Shown here one piece after another: positions 54,368 to 64,000 of a stretch of 64,000 nucleotides of DNA; the stretch's first letter is position 1; each line of letters begins with the position of its first letter. Under the pieces are notes generated by a model, which was not told where the DNA came from, made no database searches, and saw only the letters and a list, made by a program, of their open reading frames with translations. The DNA is from Petrolisthes cinctipes (lineage: Eukaryota; Arthropoda; Malacostraca; Decapoda; Porcellanidae), in assembly GCA_033782935.1 (NCBI GenBank), contig JAWQEG010002448.1:33928-97927 (forward strand), in the 5' to 3' direction. The position numbers and the translations under genes were made by a program.

Positions 54368-54664
54368 TGATAATTCCCAGTAGAGGCATGAGACGAGGAG
54401 AAGAGCTGAACAAACCAGTGAGTGATATGATGAATGAACAGGAAGGGTAAAACAAATGATTTTTCCTACTTACTTAACGTGGAAGGTGTCAGTGGCTTAA
54501 TTAAGTTCCCATGAAAAACACAACTACTCTTCACTATCTTAAATAAAAACAACAATAATAACGTAGTGGTTCAATGGTAAGATATATTTTTTTTAGTTTT
54601 GGTGGGTTACAGTAAGTCCTGGTGAGTTAAATTACTATTAGGTTACATGTAATTTCAGTAGGTC

Positions 54665-55005
54665 TTGGGGTGTATGGAAATAGTGTGTGTTTGTTTGGGA
54701 AGTGTGTGGTTGGTTGTATGTCGTGAGTAGGGTGTATGGAAATAGTGTGTGTTTGTTTGGGAAGTGTGTGGTTGGTTGTATGACGTGAGTAGGGTGTATG
54801 GAATTGCTGTGTGTTTGTGTGGAGAGTGTGTAGTTGTATGTCGTGGGGTGTATGGAATTGCTGTGTGTTTGTGTGGAGAGTGTGTGGTTGTATGTCGTGC
54901 CTGGGGTGTATGGAATTAGTGTGTGTTTGTGTGGAGAGTGTGTAGTTGTATGTCGTGGGGTGTATGGAATTAGTGTGTGTTTGTGTGGAGAGTGTGTGGT
55001 TTATA
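54665..55005. repeat. ~62-bp minisatellite, five units
   Basis: GGGGTGTATGGAATTAGTGTG, GAGAGTGTGTGGTTGTATG, TCGTG. FB-D follows 10 bp after the array. Confidence 0.94.
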
Positions 55006-55013
55006 TATGTATG

Positions 55014-55173
55014 TATAGTCACAAGCACTAATAAATATACAGTTTTGGTTGAAGCTTTGAACAGTCCCATTCACCAACGAACTAATTCCAATGGAGATCT
55101 TATTGTGCATATTTTTACTGTCTCTCTAAATATTCGAAGCACACCTGAATACTTATTAGTTCTCGTGACTGTA
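55014..55173 (-). mobile_element. FB-D element, complete
   Basis: TATAGTCACAAGCACTAATA to ATTAGTTCTCGTGACTGTA. Interior AGTTTTGGTTGAAGC, ACGAACTAATTCC. Confidence 0.9.
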
Positions 55174-55709
55174 TGTGGGTAAATAATAATGGGCAACAGG
55201 AACCAAATTTAACTCGCTACGACAAGATCAATTTTAACTCACTATGACATTCTCTAACCCAGTGTAATTCAACATGACCTGCTAGAACATAATCCAACCC
55301 ACTGGGATCTTTTCTATGATATTCTAAAATCCCTGAAAACGAACTAAATAAAGCTATGACCTCTTGTATGTAATCCACCACTGGCTGCTAAAACTCATCA
55401 ATTCCATTTTTATCTCTCCTAATTTTCCTGTATTTTAATAGAACCGACTCTAAGTTCACAATTGCCTACTATATAAATTTTTCACAATAATTTCCTGTAA
55501 TTTACCTTACTTAAATACACATTAACTTAGAATGTAGTCTTATATTTCATGTGAATATCCCAAACTGACCTTCCAATTAATGTGGTTCTCCTGACCTATC
55601 GTAATAACCAATTGTATCACACCAAGACTTACTATAACCCTGCAAAACCTACTGTAACTACCGGGACATAGTATTTCTCACTAGGATTGTAGCTCAGATG
55701 AGGTATAAA
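55174..55709. other. AT-rich spacer, nothing recognised
   Basis: About 530 bp. A loose recurrence of AACT(C/T)(A/G)CTA(C/T)(G/A) around 55200-55300 may be an old tandem array. Confidence 0.4.
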
Positions 55710-55870
55710 ATAAAGGGATATTCTCTTGTAGGTAAATTGAAAGGCGATTGATTCCTCCTCACAATACCAAAAAACAGAAGCCCTCAATGGTACTTATAAG
55801 GGATCTGTTTCATGGTATTGTTTGGAGGAATCAAAGACCTTCCAATTCACCAACAAAAGAATCTTCCTTC
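55710..55870 (+). mobile_element. FB-A foldback
   Basis: TAAAGGGATATTCTCTTG, GGCGATTGATTCCTCC, AGCCCTCAATGGTACTTATA, CATGGTATTGTTTGG, CCAACAAAAGAATCTTCC. The ends are eroded. Confidence 0.85.
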
Positions 55871-55958
55871 CTTCACCAATGACCTCACTGACATCTACAA
55901 GGTTCATGACATAACCAGACCCCACAAACTTCATATGGAAGTATAATGTGTGCTACAC

Positions 55959-56119
55959 TTAAGGGGGTAATACACTTTTGATACTTTAGACCACAATGAT
56001 TCCTCCAAAGTATGCCAGGAAACAGGACCAGATGAACAAAAATAATGGTGGCCTGTTGCTTGGAATAGTTTGGAGGAATCAGTTGCTCCAGATTTACCAA
56101 CACTGTACTACACCATCAA
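55959..56119 (+). mobile_element. FB-B foldback
   Basis: TTAAGGGGGTAATACAC, TTTTGATACTTTAGACCAC, GCCAGGAAACAGGACC, GTGGCCTGTTGCTTGG, CCAGATTTACCAACACTG, right end CACCATCAA. Confidence 0.9.
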
Positions 56120-56291
56120 AACTAACAAACATTCTACAAAACAAAATCGAATATTTATGGAATTACAAGATTAATTTGGCAATGTATGAGGACAAACATT
56201 ACAGGGACAGAGTTTCAGTTTGTTTACATATCCCAAATCATTGTATCTGTTTATGTTTATGGTAAATTATGGTCCTGGATGATCTGTGACA

Positions 56292-56319
56292 TTTTTTTTT
56301 TTTTTTTTTTTTTTTTTTG
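56292..56319. repeat. poly(T) tract
   Basis: About 28 T. Confidence 0.95.
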
Positions 56320-56593
56320 TCAGATAAACACAATGTACTAATAGCATCATTTATTTTTTACTTTCATAGCATACACAGGCTTCTCAACCAGTAGTTACAT
56401 TTCTCTGTTGATGCTTATGATCATTCTGGATTGGAATCTAACTACATTAATTACATATACATTCGCAACAAAGATTATTAACACGAGTCTACATGTTAGA
56501 ATATATATCAGTATCCCTTTGTATGTATGAATGAGTGAAGAGCGTGACTGTTTATGTAAACCAATACAAAACATGTATTTACAGTACATGACT

Positions 56594-56793
56594 ATAAGTA
56601 CACACATACACACACACACACGTACAAGACTACACACACACCCACACACTCACACACACGTACAAAACTACACACAAACACACACACACACACATACAAA
56701 ACTACACAAACACACACACACGTACAAGACTACACACACACACACACACACACACACAGACGTACAAGAATACACACACACACACACACACAC
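56594..56793. repeat. (CA)n with ACGTACAAGACTAC spacers
   Basis: CA runs alternate with CGTACAA(G/A)ACTACAC six times. A CA-based minisatellite. Confidence 0.95.
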
Positions 56794-56940
56794 CTTCTCT
56801 ACACCAAAATAATTAAGGTGTTTGTGAGGGAGCATTACAGTAAGTATAGCAGGGAGGGCTGGGCTGACTCTTAGTTCATTACATCAATCAACATAGCATT
56901 AGAGGCCAAGCTGGTGGTGGTGGGAGTGGCAGGGGGTTAC
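56790..56940 (+). repeat. dispersed repeat R, copy 2
   Basis: AATAATTAAGGTGTTTGTGAG, GACTCTTAGTTCATTACATC, AATCAACATAGCATTA, GAGGCCAAGC, GGGAGTGGCAGG. Same order as the minus-strand copy at 22104-22250, and like it flanked by CA repeats on the 5' side. Confidence 0.72.
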
Positions 56941-58006
56941 CTCACATCAACACCATGAAGGGGAAGCAAGATACCTATACCATTATAAGCTTTGGGGTGC
57001 AGGATATGGGTCAAGGAAGGAATGAGGCTTTACCTACACATCAAAGTTGAGAGTGTGATCTTTCTCTCTTGATAAATTCTACAACAATACATCAATACTG
57101 AGATTATAATTTTTTTTCTCTCTCTCTCGATTAATTCTACAACACTAGAATAAAATTTGTTTGTAAACTTCATTCTCCGTCTCACAGGGGTATAAAGTAC
57201 TGTATATTAACTATTATATATTATATATATTGCATTTTCTTCTTTGAGTTTTGGTGGTGCTTTTAGTGACATTTTTATGACGAACACCTACTGATATATA
57301 TTTGCTAAGATGCAATGACCACCACTGAGATATAATTAACCTCTTATACTTTAATTTGTATTAGAAGAAATTACAAACATTCATAAGGCTACAGCCGAAT
57401 CAATGTTGAGGTTTATTTTTCCCACAGTCAGGTAATGTTTAGTGAGTAAAGCGACAAAAAAAAAGGCGAGGAAAAGGAAAACGAACCCTTAGCAAGTGCA
57501 TAATTGTTTGAAATCCTGAACACTTTGCATAATATATAAGCTGTATATCAGAAGTATGAAGAGGGATGGTCTGAGGTAGACTTTCATTGCTAGCCATCAG
57601 CAGCAGCGACAGTATTTAATATTCCCCACACTAAAGTGATTAACATATTGTACAATAACTTATACTCGCCTTGTATAAAATACATTGTTGCAATCCCTGG
57701 GTAAGAATAAGCAGTCAGTGGCCTTTCCTACCCTCAAGAAAACCACCAGTTGTTAGTTAGAGAAATTGTTAAAGTGTAATGCAATACATAGACTGTGATG
57801 AAGGATGTACTGGCTGAATCACTGAGTATTATTTAGAGTTATGACAGCAGGTTGTCTAAATGTTGTAAGGTCATGGCAAAGTGTTAAAAAAAAAAGAGCT
57901 CATGAATTGTTAATACCATCAGGTAACAATGTCTGTCAGTATATATTTTCAATTCATCCTTAACACTAATCTTTACTTAAAATAGGCATTGCAACACAGC
58001 ACATCA
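56941..58006. other. unique spacer, about 1 kb
   Basis: One short duplication (CTTGATAAATTCTACAACAA at 57068 and CGATTAATTCTACAACACTA at 57128). No family elements, no convincing frame. The longest element-free stretch of the window. Confidence 0.45.

Positions 58007-58075
<69 letters not shown>
58007..58075. repeat. (AT)n microsatellite
   Basis: About 68 bp. Confidence 0.97.
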
Positions 58076-58077
<2 letters not shown>

Positions 58078-58748
58078 CCTTGGTCCTTTTCATTCATTGT
58101 TGATTAAGAGGAATGTTTATATTTATGAAATAGTTCATTCTCCAACTCCTATATTCAACGTTACTCGCAATGTTTGTTATAAATGAAATAAGAAACAGGT
58201 AGGTAATATCCGCAGTCGGCAAAATGTACAGTAGTAAGTAATAGAGAGGCAGAAATAAAGAGAAAGTGGAGGGAGAGGAGAGGAAGGAAGGTGTAGGGGA
58301 GAGACAGACAGACGCCGCTGGTGGAGCTCCGATGGGGGAGCGAGCCAGGAGGGCGGGCCGGGCCACTCACTACATCAACAAACCCAGCTTTGGCTCTCTT
58401 TCATCACTATACCTATACTTGTACACTACCAGCAGCTGGCCTCAACACTCATTACAGTCAGATAAACACATGGCAAGTATACAATCTTAATATTCCTCCT
58501 GGTTAAGACAATATCGGCCTCCCGTATCTTGTAAGGAGTTGTCTGGTGGTGTTTGTTGTCGTCTGCTGGTGCTGATACATCTGTGTTTCAGTCAAATAAT
58601 AAGACTGTGTTATGGAGGAGAGAGATAGAGGCCACGATTGGTTATTTTCTCGTGACCTCCGATGGCACCTTAACTACTCGACTCACCTGGACACAGTAGA
58701 CCAGATAATGATGATAATTAGTAATAAAATGATGTAATTACTGAGGGC
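58076..58748. other. unique spacer, partly GC-rich
   Basis: 58230-58330 is purine-rich, 58310-58360 is the most GC-rich short stretch here (GGGGGAGCGAGCCAGG). Overlapping frames on both strands are short; none is convincing. Confidence 0.35.
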
Positions 58749-58927
58749 GGTGTCTGGACAGCGGGAGTTCACTCATGACGTTACACTGAAGTCGAGCGTT
58801 AAGATTATTCTCCTCCTCCTTCCCCTCCCCTTTCATCCCACCCTTCCTGCCCTCGCCCTCCTCTTTCTCTCTCTTTCTCCCCCTCTTCTTCAGTTACCGG
58901 CATCTACTTACTGCTCATCTTTTCGTT
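58749..58927 (+). repeat. dispersed repeat P, copy 7
   Basis: GGTGTCTGGACAGCGGGAG, TTCACTCATGACGTTACACT, GAAGTCGAGCGTTAAGATT, pyrimidine core with CCTTTCATCCCACCCTTCC, TTCTTCAGTTACCGGCATC, TACTTACTGCTCATC. Best-preserved copy. Confidence 0.88.
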
Positions 58928-59579
58928 TGGTTGTGAATAAGTCTCTCTCTAAGTATTTATGAAAAATGATTGTCAGTTGGGTATATAGTGTAAATATATT
59001 AACTCATCTATCAACACAACTATAGGTAACACAATCACACACAGCAAAAATGTGAAAACGCAAGAAAATATATTGAGATTTGTTAAGTATTTCCACAAAC
59101 TGTCACTTTAAGATCTGTGTAGGGGTTTTTGGGTATAATAGGATTTCTTTATAAGCTTATTTTATTATTACATTACAGTGAGCATGCATTTTCAACATGT
59201 ACTGAGCATCAATGAAACATGACTGCTTTTGTAAGATGACCATCACCTTAAAATTATTGTTACTCTATTCCAGTTCATTAACATCACTTGTGACATGACC
59301 AATACCTTTGATTTGAGTACTGTGATTATCAAAATTATAATACTACAAACATATTACTATCGAGCTGCAACTACAGGTTAATTTAAACCCACAAAAAATA
59401 ACATACAATTATCAAAACTATAATACTACAAATATCAGCTATAAAAATAACATCCATTATCAAATTCAAACGAAAGATATATTTAAAACAACAAAAAACA
59501 AAAACATGAAATTATCAAGGCTAAAATACTACAAATATCAGCTTTAAAAATAACATCACTATCGAGCTGAAACTACAGA
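58928..59579. other. AT-rich spacer
   Basis: ATTATCAAAACTATAATACTAC at 59335-59590 recurs three times at about 90-bp spacing (CAAATATCAGCT(A/T)TAAAAAT), a decayed tandem array. No gene. Confidence 0.5.
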
Positions 59580-59624
59580 TTAATCCAAAACAAACAAAAA
59601 ATAAAAAACAAAAAACAAAAAACA

Positions 59625-59680
<56 letters not shown>
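59580..59680. repeat. (CAAAAAA)n and (AAT)n tract
   Basis: ACAAAAAACAAAAAAC then (AAT)n at 59626-59677. Confidence 0.95.
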
Positions 59681-59729
59681 GACAAACATGTATTAAAATG
59701 CCCAATAAAAGCACAATCAGTCAGAATAA

Positions 59730-59899
59730 TTAAGAAGGAGATTAATTTTTGGTGGTGAATTGAAAGGTCTCTGATTCCTCCATACTATGCCAGGAAACAG
59801 ATCTCCCATTAGTAACACTGAGGTGATTATTTTGTTTCATGGGATAGTTTGGAGCAACCAGAAGCCCTCCAATTCACCAACAAAATATTCCTCCCTTAA
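59730..59899 (-). mobile_element. FB-A foldback, complete
   Basis: TTAAGAAGGAGATTAATTTTTG, GAAAGGTCTCTGATTCC, GCCAGGAAACAGATCTCC, TTTGTTTCATGGGATAG, CCCTCCAATTCACCAAC, TCCCTTAA. A poly(A) tract starts 15 bp later. Confidence 0.88.
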
Positions 59900-60159
59900 C
59901 CCCGCCCCCCCAAAAAAAAAAAAAAAAAAATAAATAAATAAATAGATAAATAAAAAACAATTCAACCATATGGAAGTAACATTAAGTGGGTTCATGAATC
60001 TGTACTACAAATTCTTATGAAAGCAAAAAGGGAAATAATGGTCTACAGAGCTCGATTATATACTGACATACAAGAACAACAAATGAAGAGGAAAACAAAA
60101 CAAAAAATTCACTGAAGGAGTTCCATGATTTATTTATTCATTATTTTTTTCAAACTTAA

Positions 60160-60324
60160 TTAAGGGAAGTAACCAGATGTGGGTAAATTGGAGAATACTT
60201 AGCCCTCCTAACTCTACAAGAAAACACATCCCTATAGTCTCATACGGAGGGATTCTGTTTCCTGATAGAGCTTAGAGGAATCAGTAAAACCTCCTACTTT
60301 CCCACAACAGGTTACTTCCCATCA
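60160..60324. mobile_element. FB-A-like foldback with distinct termini
   Basis: TTAAGGGAAGTAACC and GGTTACTTCCC are the inverted ends, unlike other FB-A copies. Core TAGCCCTCCTAACTC, CAAGAAAACACATCCC, TTCTGTTTCCTGATAGAGC, TAGAGGAATCAGTAAAACC. Confidence 0.78.
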
Positions 60325-60369
60325 TGGCTCCTATTATCTTCAACCTGCATAAAAAAAACAAGATCTCAG

Positions 60370-60432
60370 TATTTGGTCTGTTATGTGGGATATTATGGAG
60401 GAATTAGAAGTCTCCAAGTGAGCCAGCAACTT
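60370..60432. mobile_element. foldback right-arm fragment
   Basis: GGTCTGTTATGTGGGATATT, ATGGAGGAATTAGAAGTCTCC. It abuts the FB-B below, and the left arm is gone. Confidence 0.5.
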
Positions 60433-60436
60433 GTAC

Positions 60437-60604
60437 TCAGGGGGTAATACAGTGTTGCATGGAAAATCTGGAGCAACTAATTCCTCTAAACTATTCTAAG
60501 CAACAAGCCACCATTATTATTGTTAATCTGGTCCTGTTTCCTGGCATACTTTATTTAGAGGAATCAAAGCACTCTAGTGTACCAAATGTATACTACCCCC
60601 TTAA
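60437..60604 (-). mobile_element. FB-B foldback, first of B-C pair
   Basis: TCAGGGGGTAATACAGTG, GAAAATCTGGAGCAACTAATTC, GCAACAAGCCACC, CTGGTCCTGTTTCC, GCACTCTAGTGTACC, CTACCCCCTTAA. The last TTAA opens the next element. Confidence 0.92.
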
Positions 60605-60756
60605 GGACCCCATGATGTTATAGTCAGAAAATTGGAGGTTGGTGAGTCCTTCAAACATTGCCACGAAACACCACCCCAAAAAAGGGGCTCGTTTCGTGGC
60701 ATAATCAGAAGGAATTAGAAGCCACCAAGTCTCATACACGATCACGGGCTCCTTAA
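60601..60756 (+). mobile_element. FB-C foldback, second of B-C pair
   Basis: TTAAGGACCCCATGATG, GTCCTTCAAACATTGCCACG, GGGCTCGTTTCGTGGC, ACACGATCACGGGCTCCTTAA. It shares 60601-60604 with FB-B. Confidence 0.92.
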
Positions 60757-60919
60757 ACCACATACTTGGGTACACCTCACAACAATGGGTGAATGGAGGT
60801 GGTGGGTAGTAGTAGTGGTGGTGGTAGTGGTAGTGGGGGCGGGACGAGAACCATGCACATACCCACACATACCCACATTTACCCACACTTGATGCCTGAC
60901 CTGAGTATCGGATCAATAA

Positions 60920-61400
60920 CATGTTAGAAAGAAATGGGTGTTTTATCAACCATACCGTGTGAAAATTTCTCAATACTCGTGTACAAAAAAATAACCATAT
61001 TAAAACCCGTGTGTATCAATGTTAGAAAGAGATGAGTGTTATATCTACCAGACCGGGTGTAAGTTTCTCCATTAACCGTGTAAAAAATAAAAATAATAAA
61101 ACCCGAGTGTATCAATGTTAGAAAAAGATGTGTGTCATATTTAAGAGACCGTGTGAAAGTTTCTCCATTAACCGTGTAAAAAGTAAAAATAAAAATAATT
61201 AAATCCGTGTATGCATGTTAGAAAGAGATGGGTGTTATATATATGAGACCGTGTGAAAATTTCTCCATACACGTGTAAGAAAAAAAAAATACAAAAACCC
61301 GTGTGTGTGCATGTTAGAAAGAGATGAGTGTTATATCTAAAAGACCGTGTGAAAGTTTCTCCATACATGTGCATAAAAAAGAAAGAAAAGAAAAGAAGAC
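60920..61400. repeat. ~98-bp tandem repeat, five units
   Basis: ATGTTAGAAAGAGATGAGTG, TTATATCTAAAAGACCGTG, TGAAAGTTTCTCCAT(A/T). Units differ mainly in the A-rich segment after GTGTAAAAA. Confidence 0.93.
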
Positions 61401-61531
61401 AAAAAATGACACGTGTGTATGCTTAGGGTGTTTATTAAAGGGCATATAAGGAAGGTAGAGAGTATACTTGGTGGGTGTGTAGACAAGTATAAAAGTAGGT
61501 TAATGGGAAATAGTCGTCATCAGTCGAGCAG

Positions 61532-61666
61532 TTCAGGGGAGATTTTCTTGTTGGAATAATGGAAGGCTACTGATTCTTCCTATCTTTGCCAGAAAACAGA
61601 CACCCTCAATGGTACCAATACAGGATCTGTTTCTTCGAATTCACCAACAAAAGAATATCCCCTTAA
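61532..61666 (+). mobile_element. FB-A foldback, 30-bp deletion in right arm
   Basis: TTCAGGGGAGATTTTCTTG, GGAAGGCTACTGATTC, CACCCTCAATGGTACC, GGATCTGTTTCTTCG directly joined to AATTCACCAACAAAAG, ATATCCCCTTAA. The TTTGGAGGAATCAGTAGCC segment is deleted. Confidence 0.88.
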
Positions 61667-61821
61667 ATTTTATTTAACTCTTCACTCTCAAGGATTTTTT
61701 ATGAAAAGTTAAGCAGACGTTAGCCAATATTCATGTGAAATTTACACCACACGATTGTCGTAGTAAGAAAAAAGTTAAAGTAAAGATGGATATACTGTAC
61801 ATAGACACAAACACATACACA

Positions 61822-61962
<141 letters not shown>

Positions 61963-62090
61963 GCCATCAGCATCAAATTTCCACTCGCTATGGACCACAG
62001 GACAGGAAGGGGAGACCTACTGTACAACCAGAAATAGCCAAACCAAGCCAAGATAGTGAGGGTTGTGATAGGATGCCAAAACAAGAGGCC

Positions 62091-62191
62091 ACACATCTGT
62101 TCTCCCCAACACTTTAGCAGAGACAGGTGAGTGAATAATGGAAGCAGCGCTGGCACCTGTGTCCCTCACTGCTACTGACCCTTGGCACTCC
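62091..62191 (+). repeat. dispersed repeat Q, copy 3
   Basis: CACATCTGTTCTCCCCAAC, GCAGAGACAGGTGAGTGAAT, AATGGAAGCAGCGCTGGCAC, CTGTGTCCCTCACTGC, CCTTGGCACTCC. It contains CAGGTGAGT, a perfect splice-donor consensus. Confidence 0.75.
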
Positions 62192-62797
62192 ATGACATTC
62201 TCACAAAATATAGTCAAAGAGTTCAATAGCACTATCTTGTACCAAGAGAAAACTGATATTATTTTTCATTTGTTATCATGTATTTATTGGTCTAATGGTA
62301 TGATGATGGAGGCTTGGACTGTAATAGAAAACACTCTCAAAATAAACTGAAAGAATTGGATAATACTCGTTCCTGGAAAAAAAAGGGTATATTATGGCAA
62401 AGCTCACCAACCTATTATTGTTGCAATTTAAAAATATAAGAAAAATAAAAATAAATAAATAAAGAATAAAAAAAGCTAACAAAAACAAATTACAGATAAA
62501 TGATGTTGGGTTGCAATATATCTTGGAAGCTGTTTTCTTCACACGTAGCTCTCTGTCTGTTCCATAATGTAATACTCTGGTTACAGGTCAAACATTGAAA
62601 GTAATATCTTGGTTTAATTTGTTATAGTTACAGTGAATGTCGGCACTACAAGTATATATATAAATGTAATAGACTGTTTTGTTGATCATTAAGTTTCACC
62701 CGACTACAGAACAGATACTGGAAGGAAATGATGAGTTGGAAGTAAAAGAAAAGATGAATGAAAATTATGAGACATGGGGATGGAAAGGATTGGTGGT

Positions 62798-62800
<3 letters not shown>
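62192..62800. other. AT-rich spacer, nothing recognised
   Basis: About 600 bp. Short + and - frames of 70-88 residues, AT-rich and without motif. Confidence 0.4.

Positions 62801-62841
<41 letters not shown>
62801..62841. repeat. (GA)n microsatellite
   Basis: About 41 bp. Confidence 0.96.
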
Positions 62842-62847
<6 letters not shown>

Positions 62848-62995
62848 GGAAGGTCGTTGTGAGGAATGTCTCTATTGCTACTCCCACGTTACACTTCCAA
62901 ATATTTGTAGTCTTTTCACTTTAGTCTTTCCTGACCCGCCGCTGGGATGCAGATGTGTGGATGGATTTCATGTGAGGCTATAGACCTTCTGGGAA

Positions 62996-63168
62996 GTAAG
63001 GGGAGAGACTCTTGAACAGTAAATTGGAAGGCTTACTGATTCCTCCAAACTATGCCTGGAAGCAGACGACCTCAATGTTACTTTAATGGGAGGATCAGTT
63101 TCGTGTCATAATTTGGAGGAATCAGTAGCCCTCTAATTTATGAAGAGGTACAGTACGTATCCCCTTCC
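62996..63168 (+). mobile_element. FB-A foldback, right tip altered
   Basis: GTAAGGGGAGAGACTCTTG, GGCTTACTGATTCCTCC, GCCTGGAAGCAGACGACC, ATCAGTTTCGTGTC, GGAGGAATCAGTAGCCC, then TGAAGAGGTACAGTACGTAT before CCCCTT. TACAGTA at 63149-63155 lies where other copies have AGAATC(T/A)C. Confidence 0.85.
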
Positions 63169-63243
63169 ATCCCATAATCCTAAAGTGAAACATAAGAGAC
63201 GATAAATAAATTCTTCCCCAATGACTGCCTGTGGTTGCATGTG

Positions 63244-63460
63244 TACAGCCACAATCAAATATCCACCGACACTTTCCTTCTATCGTAGTAAATATTTTGG
63301 TTATAAAGAACAACACTTGTATGATTTTGCAGCACCTCATAATAATAATAATTGAGTGGCTTGAGTTGACGTAAGGTGTTGTATGATTATATTTTGATAA
63401 GATACTGATTTATTTGCACGCTGGCAGGAAAGTGTTGGTGGTTATTTGATTGTGGCTGTA
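63244..63460 (+). mobile_element. FB-E element, complete
   Basis: TACAGCCACAATCAAATATCC to TTATTTGATTGTGGCTGTA, interior CTATCGTAGTAAATATTTTGG, GTATGATTTTGCAGCACC. TA at both ends. Confidence 0.92.
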
Positions 63461-63641
63461 CATCAAGTTAAGTAAGTACTGGAGCAAGTGGAGGACCCAA
63501 AATCCTTCGCAATTTTCTAAAGCTACATGAATCATATTACCGGTATTGCAACATATACTGCAATGCTAATAATACTTCGAAAAAAAATAGGCGAGTGAAA
63601 AAAACCATGCTCGTGGGAACTCAAGTGTAATGTCAAGGCAA

Positions 63642-63774
<133 letters not shown>

Positions 63775-64000
63775 ACTATCCTTATCACCACAGGAGAATG
63801 TGATAATGGAGTTACTACATTACATTACAGTCTTCACACCAGTACAATGAAGACAACAGACACACAAATTCTACTGAAGCATCACAACCAAAACATTCAT
63901 CAGCTATTTAGTACATCACTGGTACCATCATTAACTTATTGCTATTACTAATTGCTATTAACTTATTGCTATTGCACTAATACCACTAATGTGTCACCAC

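Noticed and set aside
59917..59935. Poly(A) after FB-A as a retroposon tail
   Set aside because: FB-A ends with TTAA before it and has inverted ends. The A-run is followed by AAAT repeats and looks like a simple repeat.

Overview
The window looks like non-coding nuclear DNA from an arthropod, most likely a decapod crustacean. The evidence is AT-rich sequence, a very high load of simple repeats such as (GA)n, (GT)n, (CTGT)n, (AAT)n and (AT)n, three degenerate (TTAGG)n tracts (the arthropod telomere motif), and no convincing protein-coding gene, rRNA or tRNA. The taxon is an inference from genome texture, not from a marker gene. Almost every long open frame is a translated microsatellite or minisatellite. 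Two short frames (about 12.34-12.56 kb and 36.30-36.54 kb, both minus strand) are the only ones with normal amino-acid composition, and they are weak candidates.

The main content is a dense community of short foldback elements (MITE-like, no coding capacity). I name them here only for reference. FB-A, FB-B and FB-C are about 150-170 bp, bounded by TTAA, and palindromic over nearly their whole length. All three carry a GATTCCTCC core next to a CCA(G/C)GAAACA motif, but each has different outer ends: FB-A begins TTAAGGGGAGATTCT, FB-B begins TTAAGGGGGTAATAC, FB-C begins TTAAGGACCCTGTGAT. About 55 complete or partial copies lie in 64 kb. FB-D (TACAGTCACGAGCAC ends, about 147-171 bp), FB-E (TACAGCCACAATC ends, about 217 bp) and FB-F (TACACT..GCAATC ends) have TA-bounded, Tc1/mariner-like termini. 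FB-G (two copies, about 240 bp), FB-H (one copy, perfect 35-bp inverted ends) and FB-I (one copy, 498 bp, 57-bp inverted ends with one mismatch) are further families.

The elements interact. TTAA elements sit head-to-tail sharing one TTAA (18.06-18.54 kb, 22.95-23.27 kb, 29.72-30.08 kb, 60.44-60.76 kb). An FB-D and an FB-E copy are inserted at the same TA of two different FB-B copies, and a third FB-B copy has TACAGTA at that exact place, as expected for a Tc1/mariner-type excision scar. Two foldbacks have one arm amplified in tandem (three right arms at 1.82-2.16 kb, four left arms at 34.07-34.46 kb). One element has FB-A ends around an FB-B core (8.58-8.74 kb).

Three other dispersed repeats are visible. 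Repeat P is a conserved CATGACGTTACACTGAG block, a polypyrimidine core and a CAGTTACCGGCATCTACTTAC-like block (16.7, 25.4, 34.5, 47.1-47.6, 53.6, 58.8 kb, plus a 5' part at 46.0 kb), always on the + strand. Repeat Q contains GGTGAATAATGG (36.0, 49.4, 62.1 kb). Repeat R lies next to (CA)n/(GT)n (22.1 and 56.8 kb, opposite orientation). The remainder is minisatellites, including a 1.4-kb array at 44.4-45.8 kb and an 18-bp array at 36.8-37.3 kb, plus unique AT-rich spacer.
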